The notes under the pieces: generated by a model | Told to the model about the DNA's origin: nothing | Databases searched by the model: none | Seen by the model: only the letters and a program-made list of their open reading frames with translations | Made by a program: the position numbers and the translations under genes | Assembly: GCA_028290305.1 (NCBI GenBank) | Contig: JAQGKC010000485.1 | Span: 1-7,516 of the forward strand | Length of the DNA: 7,516 nucleotides | Direction of reading: 5' to 3' | Origin: Bradyrhizobium sp. | Lineage (GTDB): Bacteria > Pseudomonadota > Alphaproteobacteria > Rhizobiales > Xanthobacteraceae | Shown here: piece after piece, positions 1 through 5,154 of the stretch | How the letters are laid out: each line of letters starts with the position of its first letter | Position numbering within the stretch: the stretch's first letter is position 1

Positions 1-25
1 AGTTGCTGGGATAGTGGGAGAGAAA

Positions 26-796
26 TCAGTACTTCGCGACGACCGGACCGTTGCCCCAATGGAATTTGTAATTGACGCCGACCAGGGCGGTTTGCACCCG
101 CTGTCTGGTGTTCAGGGTCTCGCCGACAAAGCCGGGCGCCGGAGTGAAGTGCTGCGCGGCATCGTCCTCGATCCAGTAATAATTCCATTCGGCGAACACT
201 GACCAGTTCGGCACAAACATCCATTCAAAGCCGACGCCGGCCGTCATGGCCGGCAACGTGAAGGTCGAGGTTACGAACGGCGCGCCGCCTGGCAGCAAGA
301 CCGTATTCTTGTCATGCAGGTACGCAACGCCGACCTTGCCATAGCCAAGAAGCTGCGGTGTCCACAGGTAGCCGATCCTGCCCGTCGCAGAGATGATGTC
401 CGTCAGTTTGTTGGTCTCGGAGAAAGTCGGGAAGGCGGGAAGCGAATGCTGGCCGTTGATGCTGCCGAAGTCACCCATGCCCTGCACGCCGAACACCAGG
501 TCCCTGCCCGCCATGAAGTCGCAGCCGGCCTGGCCGCCGCCGATGAAGGCGCTGTCTTTTTCACGGCCGAAATCGTTGAGGACGGGGCCAAGCGCGTCAT
601 CGCCCACCTGCGTCGTATCCATCCTGCTCCAGCCGCCGCCGGCGTTGCCGCCGATGTAACAGCCCTGCCAGTTGTACATTATCGGTGCGACTAACGGTCG
701 GGCCTTGACCGCCATGTCCGCGGCGAAGGCCGCGCCGCTTGCGCCGAAACCAAGTGATACAACTGCAGCGAAAACCAATTTCATATCTCGACGCAT
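26..796 (-). CDS. Outer-membrane beta-barrel protein (Omp25/RopB-like, OMP_b-brl family)
   Basis: A predicted 256-residue outer-membrane protein. Residues 1-25 form a signal peptide: basic MRRDMK, a hydrophobic core (LVFAAVVSLGFGASG) and an AFA-A cleavage site. The mature part opens with a short linker and then YNWQGCYIGGNAGGGW, the usual first strand of small alphaproteobacterial barrels. Alternating strands follow (DLVFGVQGMGDFG, ISATGRIGYLW, YGKVGVAYL, AGVGFEWMFVPNWSVFAEWNYY), and the last strand is ALVGVNYKFHW with a VVAKY tail. The length is typical of 8-stranded barrels. I chose the ATG at 796 because an AGGGGG ribosome binding site lies 5 bases upstream; the frame stays open to 844, but that would put extra residues before the signal peptide, and the ATG at 784 is too far from the site. 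Such proteins usually have structural or adhesion roles, and the exact role here is unknown. Two cysteines (GCYIG and AGCDF) remain in the mature protein. It appears monocistronic, read away from the non-coding stretch to its right. Confidence 0.93.
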   Translation of the reverse strand: MRRDMKLVFAAVVSLGFGASGAAFAADMAVKARPLVAPIMYNWQGCYIGGNAGGGWSRMDTTQVGDDALGPVLNDFGREKDSAFIGGGQAGCDFMAGRDLVFGVQGMGDFGSINGQHSLPAFPTFSETNKLTDIISATGRIGYLWTPQLLGYGKVGVAYLHDKNTVLLPGGAPFVTSTFTLPAMTAGVGFEWMFVPNWSVFAEWNYYWIEDDAAQHFTPAPGFVGETLNTRQRVQTALVGVNYKFHWGNGPVVAKY

Positions 797-841
797 GTAA
801 TCCCCCTGCGCGGCCGTGCGGCCCAATAACGATTCATGAAG

Positions 842-855
842 CAATTATTAAATTG
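842..855. repeat. 14-bp AT-rich palindrome upstream of the outer-membrane protein gene
   Basis: CAATT-ATTA-AATTG is a perfect 5/4/5 inverted repeat about 46 bases upstream of the start at 796. It lies where a promoter or operator of this gene would be expected, and minus-strand TAATAA/TAATTG within it could serve as a -10 element. No convincing -35 partner was found. A second short dyad (GGCCG-TG-CGGCC, 812-823) sits between this element and the ribosome binding site and could fold in the leader RNA. Confidence 0.35.
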
Positions 856-952
856 AATGTCGGGCTTGTGCGACTGCGAACTGCGGTGTACCGGCTCTCG
901 AAACTCATTTTTCAGACGTGCGTTGCTCGCCTGCGGCATCAAAAGACGTCCC

Positions 953-977
953 GAAAGATAAAAAAATAATATCTTTC
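953..977. repeat. AT-rich inverted repeat, 8-bp arms
   Basis: GAAAGATA and TATCTTTC are perfect inverted 8-bp arms around a 9-base A-rich loop (961-969). The element lies about 160 bases upstream of the outer-membrane protein gene. It resembles the AT-rich elements at 1621-1647 and 4975-4995, all sharing a TAATAT(A/C)TTT core. It could be an operator or a binding site for an AT-preferring regulator. It has no T-run in a position that would make it a terminator. Confidence 0.4.
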
Positions 978-1167
978 ACGAAATGAGCGTTTGGACGACG
1001 TTCCCTTCTCGCGCCGCGCCGCTAAAGGCTCGAACAGCGAGGTTAGAATCTCTGCGGATGGGCCGGCGTACCAAGACGACATCGTCGGCGTAATTTCAAA
1101 ATGCACCGCCGCAATCCGGCTCGCCCCGTTTTCAAGCATGGCAAATGAAAAACCCGCCCGAAGCTGA
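970..1167 (+). pseudogene. Possible gene remnant without a start codon
   Basis: The plus frame 970-1167 is open for 65 codons and reads like protein: ERLDDVPFSRRAAKG, EVRISADGPAYQDDIVGVI, then ...SMANEKPARS before TGA. About two thirds of third codon positions are G or C, which suits the genome type. It has no ATG or GTG in frame; the only candidate start is TTG at 991, without a ribosome binding site. The frame before it closes at 967-969 inside the AT-rich inverted repeat. The stop codon lies inside the hairpin at 1151-1181. An overlapping minus frame (939-1139, starting MLENGASRIAAVHFE) is an alternative that also lacks a ribosome binding site. I read this as a decayed or 5'-truncated gene, with low certainty. 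No family is recognised. Confidence 0.25.
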
Positions 1168-1181
1168 ATTTCGGGCGGGTT
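1151..1181 (-). terminator. Strong intrinsic terminator hairpin, minus orientation
   Basis: AACCCGCCCGAA and TTCGGGCGGGTT form a perfect 12-bp, GC-rich stem around a 7-base loop (1163-1169). Read on the minus strand, the stem runs into five T residues (GGGTTTTTCATTTG), the pattern of a Rho-independent terminator. On the plus strand it is followed by CGTCTAGG, so it would be weak in that direction. It would stop minus-strand transcripts coming from the small membrane protein gene or further right before they reach the outer-membrane protein promoter. It would also insulate that promoter. Confidence 0.75.
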
Positions 1182-1205
1182 CGTCTAGGAGTAAAACACG
1201 ACGCC

Positions 1206-1370
1206 TTGTTCAAGGGCACCGCAGATGAACGCTACCACTGGATTCTGAAGCGCACTACAAGGATGATCTCGATCGCTGCTGCACTGAAACGCGCCAACCG
1301 GCCGTCGCGTTGTAAATTTTTTCATCAATCAAGTTTTGCGCGTGCCGCGGTGTGTAGTGAGTCGCAATGA
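1206..1370 (+). pseudogene. Possible gene remnant (KGTADERYHWILKR frame)
   Basis: A plus frame reading LFKGTADERYHWILKRTTRM and then ISIAAALKRANRPSR looks like genuine protein, with about 64% G or C in third positions up to about 1316. Beyond that the composition becomes AT-rich and the translation less protein-like, up to a TGA at 1368. An AGGAG lies at 1186-1190, but no ATG or GTG follows it in frame; the first start-like codon is TTG at 1206, 15 bases away. The minus frame 1185-1325 (46 codons from ATG, starting MKKFTTRRPVGAF) is a rival. Its TAG lies just before the terminator hairpin, but it has no ribosome binding site and only about 50% third-position GC. I cannot name a family. Confidence 0.2.
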
Positions 1371-1458
1371 CGAACCACCATCAAGTTGGCGAATTATCCG
1401 GTTGCGAAATTTGCGCGGGCTCATTTTTAGCCGCGCCCCTAAACGGCTGCTATCAAAT

Positions 1459-1584
1459 CTAAATTCGATCGCGAGTCTTCCAGACGAAAAAAATGAAGGC
1501 CGCCATCAACACGACCGCAATAAGCATCCAGATCTGGATTTCGAGTCCCAAAAAGGAAAAATGCCTGACAAGAAACTCCACCAC
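1459..1584 (-). CDS. Small single-pass membrane protein (41 aa), function unknown
   Basis: A short frame starting at GTG 1584 (or GTG 1581) and ending in TAG at 1459-1461. The ribosome binding site AAAGGGGG lies 5 bases before the first GTG and 8 before the second, which is strong for this genome. The protein begins VEFLVRHFSFLGLEIQIW. A hydrophobic helix follows (about residues 15-34: IQIWMLIAVVLMAAFIFFVW), then a basic tail KTRDRI. The positive charge after the helix favours a cytoplasmic C-terminus. Codons match the strand and the stop is clean. It is not KdpF by sequence. Small proteins of this size often modulate a larger membrane partner, but no partner can be read from the sequence. 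The next gene upstream on the same strand is almost 200 bases away, so it probably has its own promoter in the AT-rich stretch at 1621-1647. I am fairly sure it is a real gene and have no evidence for a function. Confidence 0.65.
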   Translation of the reverse strand: MVEFLVRHFSFLGLEIQIWMLIAVVLMAAFIFFVWKTRDRI

Positions 1585-1620
1585 TACCGCCCCCTTTTTA
1601 TGCAGAATAGGGCTTTCGGC

Positions 1621-1647
1621 AGTAAAAATATATTATTTTCTTATATC
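1621..1647 (-). promoter_or_regulatory. AT-rich presumed promoter region of the small membrane protein gene
   Basis: A stretch of almost pure A and T in GC-rich surroundings, centred about 50 bases upstream of the GTG at 1584. On the minus strand it contains AATAATATATTTTTA, the same core as the elements at 953-977 and 4975-4995, and ATATA/TATAT arms nine bases apart. Several TATAAG- or TAATAT-like -10 candidates occur, but no good -35 element can be singled out. A small dyad CGGGA-GAA-TCCCG follows at 1647-1659. Confidence 0.35.
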
Positions 1648-1777
1648 GGGAGAATCCCGCCGCGCCGGCCTCCGACGCTGGGTGCGGCCCGTCTACAATC
1701 TGCTGGCGCGGCACGGCGTTACCGCGGCGCATCAAAGGGACTGAGCCCAGCAACGGCCTCTCGAAGGATGCCTTGAA

Positions 1778-1996
1778 TTACGATCCCAAGCGAAGCGCGG
1801 AACTGAGCGAGAGCAGCCTGTCGAACTCTGAAGGATAGTAGCGGATACCATCGGGCGCGGTGATGAAGACCTGCCAACCCTCTTCCGCAAGCGCCCGTCC
1901 CTTGGCGATAGCGACGACAACGCTTAACCGGATCGTCGTCGTGGCCTCTTCCCCACCTCGTGAAGCGTGTACAATGAATGCCACGAGCAAACCCAT
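1778..1996 (-). CDS. Small conserved-looking protein (72 aa), function unknown
   Basis: The protein reads AFIVHASRGGEEATTTIRLS, then AVVAIAKGRALAEEGWQVFI-like text and APDGIRYYPSEFDRLLSL. This gives a beta strand, a charged loop, an alanine-rich helix (VVAIAKGRALAEEG), a strand (WQVFI) and a PDG turn before a second short helix. I have the impression of similar 'AEEGWQV.I..PDG..Y.P.EFD' hypothetical proteins in Bradyrhizobium relatives, but cannot confirm it here. The start is uncertain: ATG at 1996 is used, and TTG 2005, TTG 1990 and GTG 1984 are alternatives. None has a good ribosome binding site, and GTG 1984 with TGGG eight bases upstream is the main rival. An 11-bp tandem repeat lies about 35-57 bases upstream. 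It is the third gene after the response regulator on the same strand, in line with co-expression. It has no signal peptide or membrane helix. Overlapping frames in this stretch are shadows. Confidence 0.6.
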   Translation of the reverse strand: MGLLVAFIVHASRGGEEATTTIRLSVVVAIAKGRALAEEGWQVFITAPDGIRYYPSEFDRLLSLSSALRLGS

Positions 1997-2031
1997 TTTT
2001 CCCAATGCCCGGGTGCCACGCTCCGGATGCT

Positions 2032-2053
2032 ACGCTGTAGCAACGCTGTAGCA
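2032..2053. repeat. Tandem 11-bp direct repeat upstream of the 72-aa gene
   Basis: ACGCTGTAGCA occurs twice back to back (2032-2042, 2043-2053). On the minus strand, one base shifted, the unit reads TTGCTACAGCG. A preceding TGCTAC (2028-2033) also forms a 6/3/6 inverted repeat with the first GTAGCA. Two 11-bp repeats in phase with the DNA helix are the usual binding pattern of OmpR/PhoB-type regulators, and one is encoded about 320 bases away. The position, in the 77-base gap between the two small genes, is right for an operator. Function is inferred. Confidence 0.45.
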
Positions 2054-2074
2054 AATTCCGTTCCAGCCGCAGAA

Positions 2075-2302
2075 TCAGAAATGCGATCTCGAACGGGCCT
2101 CTACCGATAGTCCGTTCAGAAAAGTCTCCAGGGCTTGCTTCCCGGCCGATTGCGCCGCCTGATGGGACCGGAAGCCGCCTTCCCACAACCTGACGCCCAT
2201 CGGCCTTCGTTTGCGGCGTATTTCCCAGCACCATGAGTCCTGACCGCTGCCTCTTCGAGAAACGACAACGTAGAATGATCTGCGCAGGGAGGGACGGAGC
2301 AT
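2075..2302 (-). CDS. Small protein (75 aa) with W-x-W-E-I strand and GF-S helix pattern, function unknown
   Basis: The protein reads MLRPSLRRSFYVVVSRRG, then DSWCWEIRRKRRPMGVRLW, EGGFRSHQAAQSAGKQALET and FLNGLSVEARSRSHF. The pattern is three short strands (FYVVVS; SWCWEIRR; GVRLWEGGF) followed by an alanine-rich helix (HQAAQSAGKQALETFLNGL). Such beta-beta-beta-alpha miniproteins with 'W.W.I ... GF.S...A...G' recall the DUF1508/YegP type of fold, but this is only a resemblance. I chose ATG 2302 because it gives the complete first strand; no strong ribosome binding site is visible, and TTG 2308 or the internal ATG 2197 are alternatives. It starts 70 bases after the response regulator stop on the same strand, with no clear terminator between them, so read-through is plausible. 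It has no signal peptide or membrane segment. The overlapping minus frame starting at 2234 is a shadow. Confidence 0.6.
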   Translation of the reverse strand: MLRPSLRRSFYVVVSRRGSGQDSWCWEIRRKRRPMGVRLWEGGFRSHQAAQSAGKQALETFLNGLSVEARSRSHF

Positions 2303-2372
2303 GACCAATCTAGAACCCGTTAGGTTTTGCGAAAGGGTTTTTCACAAGCGTCGCCGATCGCTTGACGGAACA

Positions 2373-3098
2373 TCACTTTAATCCGCAATCCGCGGAATTG
2401 GTTTCGAAGCGGCTCTGAAGCCGATAGCCGACACCCGACTCGGTCACGAGAAGGTGCGGGTGATTGGGATCGGTTTCGATTTTCTGCCGCAGTTTGCGAA
2501 CCAGAATGCGCAGGTACTGGATATTGTCGCGCTGGTTGCCGCTCCAGATATCCTTGAGCAATTGGTCGTGGGTCACGACGAGACCGACATGGGTCGCCAG
2601 AATATGGAGCAGGCGATATTCTTTTCGCGTGAGCCGGATCTGACTGTTGTTGAGTGACACGGTGCGGCCAACAAGATCGACCGACAACGCCCCGGCCACC
2701 ACAACCGGATTCTCGGTTGCGCTCTTGAAATATCGTCGCAGCGCAGCCTCGGCGCGTGCGAGCAGTTCGGCCATGCCGAACGGCTTGACCACGTAATCGT
2801 CGGCTCCGGCCTGGAGCAGGCGAACCTTTTCGTCCTCGCTTGAGCCGACGGAGAGAATAATGACGGGCACGTTCGACCATGACCGCAGCCGCTCGAGAAC
2901 TTCGGCTCCATGGAGGTCCGGCAACGAAAGATCGAGGATGATGAGGTCCGGCGCGTTGAAGGTCGCGGCCTTCAGTCCGTCAGCAGCGTTTTCGGCTTCA
3001 AGCACCGTGAAGCCCTGCAGTTCGAAGCCGGCACGAAGAAATCGTCTTATTTTCGGTTCGTCGTCGATCAGGAGCACGACGTTGGAGGGTTTATTCAT
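2373..3098 (-). CDS. OmpR/PhoB-family response regulator, KdpE-like
   Basis: A 241-residue DNA-binding response regulator, the cognate output of the kinase encoded just upstream. Residues 6-118 form the receiver domain: acidic pocket D12-D13, phospho-acceptor D56 in LIILDLSLPD, switch residue S83 and conserved K105 in VVKPF. Residues about 130-232 form the winged-helix DNA-binding domain (LTRKEYRLLHILATH, the recognition-helix region QYLRILVRKLRQKIE, and the wing LVTESGVGYRL). QYLR...LRQK and TE.GVGYR are hallmarks of KdpE and close relatives. Length is normal for the family. The ATG at 3096-3098 lies within the end of the kinase gene (8-base overlap including the kinase TAA), which implies translational coupling. 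In KdpE the regulon is the kdpFABC potassium pump; no such genes are seen here, so the target is open. The direct repeats at 5080-5108 and 2032-2053 are candidate binding sites. Confidence 0.95.
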   Translation of the reverse strand: MNKPSNVVLLIDDEPKIRRFLRAGFELQGFTVLEAENAADGLKAATFNAPDLIILDLSLPDLHGAEVLERLRSWSNVPVIILSVGSSEDEKVRLLQAGADDYVVKPFGMAELLARAEAALRRYFKSATENPVVVAGALSVDLVGRTVSLNNSQIRLTRKEYRLLHILATHVGLVVTHDQLLKDIWSGNQRDNIQYLRILVRKLRQKIETDPNHPHLLVTESGVGYRLQSRFETNSADCGLK

Positions 3099-4746
3099 CT
3101 GTTGAAGCCGCCAATTCAGAGGGTTTCATCGGAGAGCCGGGTAGGGCGATGGAAGCCGTCGTTCCCTGTCCCTGTCCGCGGCTTGAGACGGCAATGCTTC
3201 CACCGTTTGCCCGGACAAAGGTGGATGCGATCCAGAAGCCCAGGCCGGACCCAGGGACGGTGGCCTGATGGCGCTGGCTCCGGAAAGATCTGCGGCCCAG
3301 TTGCTGTTGGTCGTCCGGCGTGATGCCGACGCCTTGATCGGAAATGGATAGTATGACGCGTCCCCGTTCCGTCCGTGCGCTGATCGAGATCGTCGACCCG
3401 GAGGGAGAATATTTGGCGGCATTTTCCAGAAGCTGTCCGTACGCTTCCTCGATCAGGCCGGAATCCACATGGACCAGCGGCAAATCTTCGGCGAATTCGG
3501 TCTCGACCCTGTGTGCTGCCAGCCGTCGAGCCCTTCCCTTGATGGCCGCGTTGACGATGTCCCTCGGATCGGCCCATTCGAGATGCGGGCTGACGCCTCC
3601 CGCGGTAACCCGGGTTGCGTTGAGCAGGTTTCGAATAAAGCCGTCGAGCTGCGCGGCTTCGTCGGAGATGGCCTCAACCAGCGAGTGACTCCGGCCATCT
3701 CGTCGAATTATGGGCATCGAATCCAGCACGCTTGCCGAACCCCTGATCGCCGCCAAAGGCGTGCTCAATTCATGCGAGAGCGTGCCGTGGAATGCGTCTC
3801 GCAAAAGCTGCGCCTGCAGGTGCAACCTCGCATCCTCCATCGCCCTTTCGATATCGAGACGCTGAAGGGTCAAGGACACTTCTGCAAGGATGGTCTCGAC
3901 GCGCCGCGTCTTGGTCTCGACGGCTTCACGGGAGCCGCCGCCGATATTGACGGCAACGAGGCCGTGAACCGCAGTTTCGGAAAATACCGCCCCAAGCAGC
4001 CAAATGTTCCGTGTCGCCTCATCGACGACAGCGTGGGATCGCTCCCCGATTGTTGCGGTCATCGTGGCGACTTTCTCTTGCACCGCCTTCGGTACCGAGC
4101 CGGCCTCGGGCGGTTCAAAGTGATCGTCGGCGCCAGCCGCGAAGAAAGTGGTTTGATGTCTAAGCGCGTGGGAAAGGTATTTCTGAATTGCCGCGATTAG
4201 GTCCGATACGGTGAAACAGGCCGCCAGAAGCCGCGAGAAATCGTAGAGCTGGTGAATTTCCTTTTCGCGCTGACGCAGCATCTCCGTCTCGCGTCGCAGG
4301 CGTGCGGCAAGATCGCTGCTGACCAGCGCGACAATCAGAAACAGCAGCAGGTCGATGGCCTCTTGCGGATCCTCGACCCGAAAACTGTAGATGGGGGAAA
4401 AAAAGAAAAAGTCCGCCTCGGTCATCGCCGCAATCGAAGCCAGCGTCGCCGGCCAGATGCCCCATCTTGTGGCCGCGAAAATGACGGGTATCAGGTAAGC
4501 GATCGGAACGACGTTGGCCGCGACGTCCTGTTCAAGCAGGAGCAGCACGGCGGTAACCACGCCGACTGCCAGGAAGGCCCATAGCAGCGGCAAGACGCTG
4601 CGCTGAAGGACACGATTCGAAGGCGGCCAGTCATCGAGCAGCAAGGCGTTTCCGCCGCTGCCGTCAGCCGGATTCGTAGATGCTTTCGCAAGCTCTCGAA
4701 TGCTGGGCCGATGAGAATTCACTACGAATGCCTCATAGGGAGACAT
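3091..4746 (-). CDS. KdpD-like membrane sensor histidine kinase (DUF4118, GAF-like, HisKA, HATPase), lacking the N-terminal KdpD/Usp domains
   Basis: A 551-residue sensor kinase predicted to phosphorylate the regulator encoded downstream. Residues 1-49 are a short cytoplasmic lead. Residues about 50-147 are a DUF4118 membrane domain (helices near 50-71, 78-107 and 130-146, with the KdpD-like loop FFFFSPIYSF). About 148-165 is a charged coiled linker and about 170-300 a GAF-like region. The HisKA phosphorylation site is H325 in SHELSTPLAA (KdpD usually has SHDLRTPLA). The ATPase domain has N442 in ENAAKYSP, the G1 box DQGVG (470-474) and the G2 box GSGLG (499-503). True KdpD is about 900 residues with an N-terminal Walker-type KdpD domain and a Usp domain; both are absent here. 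I chose ATG 4746 because AGGAAAGGA lies just upstream. The frame stays open to 5106, but that extension is not protein-like and contains the repeat region. The TAA overlaps the regulator ATG by 8 bases. Confidence 0.93.
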   Translation of the reverse strand: MSPYEAFVVNSHRPSIRELAKASTNPADGSGGNALLLDDWPPSNRVLQRSVLPLLWAFLAVGVVTAVLLLLEQDVAANVVPIAYLIPVIFAATRWGIWPATLASIAAMTEADFFFFSPIYSFRVEDPQEAIDLLLFLIVALVSSDLAARLRRETEMLRQREKEIHQLYDFSRLLAACFTVSDLIAAIQKYLSHALRHQTTFFAAGADDHFEPPEAGSVPKAVQEKVATMTATIGERSHAVVDEATRNIWLLGAVFSETAVHGLVAVNIGGGSREAVETKTRRVETILAEVSLTLQRLDIERAMEDARLHLQAQLLRDAFHGTLSHELSTPLAAIRGSASVLDSMPIIRRDGRSHSLVEAISDEAAQLDGFIRNLLNATRVTAGGVSPHLEWADPRDIVNAAIKGRARRLAAHRVETEFAEDLPLVHVDSGLIEEAYGQLLENAAKYSPSGSTISISARTERGRVILSISDQGVGITPDDQQQLGRRSFRSQRHQATVPGSGLGFWIASTFVRANGGSIAVSSRGQGQGTTASIALPGSPMKPSELAASTDE

Positions 4747-4827
4747 CGAATGATCCTTTCCTGGGCCCACGAATGGCCGCAGTAAGATCACGCTCCGCAA
4801 CGCTTGACCAATGACGTGGAAATAGCT

Positions 4828-4854
4828 GCCCGCAGGGCCAACGGTCGCTGACCG
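4828..4854 (-). repeat. Two adjacent mini-hairpins in the presumed kinase leader
   Basis: GCCC-GCA-GGGC (4828-4838) and CGGTC-GCT-GACCG (4842-4854) are two short perfect dyads separated by three bases, about 90-120 bases upstream of the kinase start. The loops are only three bases, so each hairpin is modest. They could stabilise or occlude part of the leader RNA, or be an operator. Function is unknown. Confidence 0.3.
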
Positions 4855-4974
4855 CTCCTGCGAAAAGTCGTTCACCGTCTTTGTGTCAATCGCTGCCCCG
4901 ATGTCGCCAACTACCCAGCACCGCCAGCATTCTCCAAATCGACGTAGAAAATCTATGTTGTTGGCGCAGCCAAG

Positions 4975-4995
4975 AAATATAAAAGTAATATATTT
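4975..4995. repeat. AT-rich inverted repeat, 7-bp arms, in the kinase promoter region
   Basis: AAATATA and TATATTT are perfect 7-bp arms around a 7-base loop (AAAGTAA). This is the most AT-rich point of the gap and contains several TATATT-like -10 candidates for a minus-strand promoter; no good -35 was found at the right distance. The core TAATATATTT matches the elements at 953-977 and 1621-1647. Confidence 0.4.
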
Positions 4996-5079
4996 AACTG
5001 ATTGTCGTTCCCCCGACATATGCGGAAGAAGCCCGCCCAGGCCAAGCCGTAATCCGGGCAACGGCCGCTCGACGGCGCC

Positions 5080-5108
5080 GGTGTCACAAACGGCACAAGG
5101 TGTCACAA
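5080..5108 (-). promoter_or_regulatory. Triple TTGTG direct repeat, candidate response-regulator binding site
   Basis: GGTGTCACAA is repeated exactly at 5080-5089 and 5099-5108, with a degenerate copy ending CACAA (5094-5098) between them. Read on the minus strand this is TTGTGACACC, TTGTGCCGT, TTGTGACACC, so TTGTG recurs at 10- and 9-base steps, about one helical turn. Tandem direct repeats with this spacing suit OmpR/PhoB-family regulators. The site is about 335 bases upstream of the kinase start at 4746 and 47 bases beyond the stop of the 204-residue gene. Function is inferred from spacing and position. Confidence 0.45.
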
Positions 5109-5154
5109 GATGTGGCGAACCGCGGCCGAGGGCTATGTCGCGGCTACATTCCGC

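Larger units (their letters stand above)
797..1458. other. Gene-poor stretch between the outer-membrane protein gene and the small membrane protein gene
   Basis: No intact gene with a credible start and ribosome binding site was found on either strand. The stretch contains the upstream region of the gene at 796, the AT-rich inverted repeat at 953-977, the terminator at 1151-1181 and two coding-like plus frames without proper starts (970-1167 and 1206-1370). From about 1317 to 1458 the sequence is mixed in composition and I see nothing specific in it. Confidence 0.6.
4747..5154. other. Non-coding region upstream of the kinase operon
   Basis: This 408-base gap between two minus-strand genes holds no credible gene; open frames through it lack ribosome binding sites and read as low-complexity translations. 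It contains three features listed separately: tandem TTGTG repeats (5080-5108), an AT-rich inverted repeat (4975-4995) and a small hairpin pair near the 3' side. The promoter of the kinase-regulator pair should lie here, most likely around the AT-rich stretch at 4975-5000, giving a leader of roughly 200-250 bases. A CCGCG/CGCGG 5-bp stem just after the stop at 5155 is too weak to call as a terminator. Confidence 0.6.

Noticed and set aside
1719..2234. A 171-codon minus frame spanning both small genes
   Set aside because: It overlaps the two better-supported small genes in another frame, and its translation is arginine- and glycine-rich without a consistent pattern. I briefly considered a frameshift joining it to the 75-residue gene, but that gene is coherent in one frame from 2302.
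2311..2340. Possible plus-strand terminator (AACCC...GGGTTTTT)
   Set aside because: The stem is only 5 bp with a 16-base loop, and no plus-strand gene precedes it.
2301..2381. 26-codon plus-strand frame with a purine-rich upstream region (GGAGGGACGGAGC-ATG)
   Set aside because: It is very short, with no protein-like features, and overlaps the minus-strand regulator's end. The apparent ribosome binding site is on the strand opposite to the surrounding genes.
3469..4200. A 243-codon plus frame opposite the kinase
   Set aside because: It is antisense to well-defined kinase domains and has no ribosome binding site or recognisable domain.
4747..5106. A 120-residue N-terminal extension of the kinase
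   Set aside because: The extension contains no recognisable domain and covers the direct repeats and AT-rich promoter-like sequence. A strong AGGAAAGGA ribosome binding site sits directly before the ATG at 4746.
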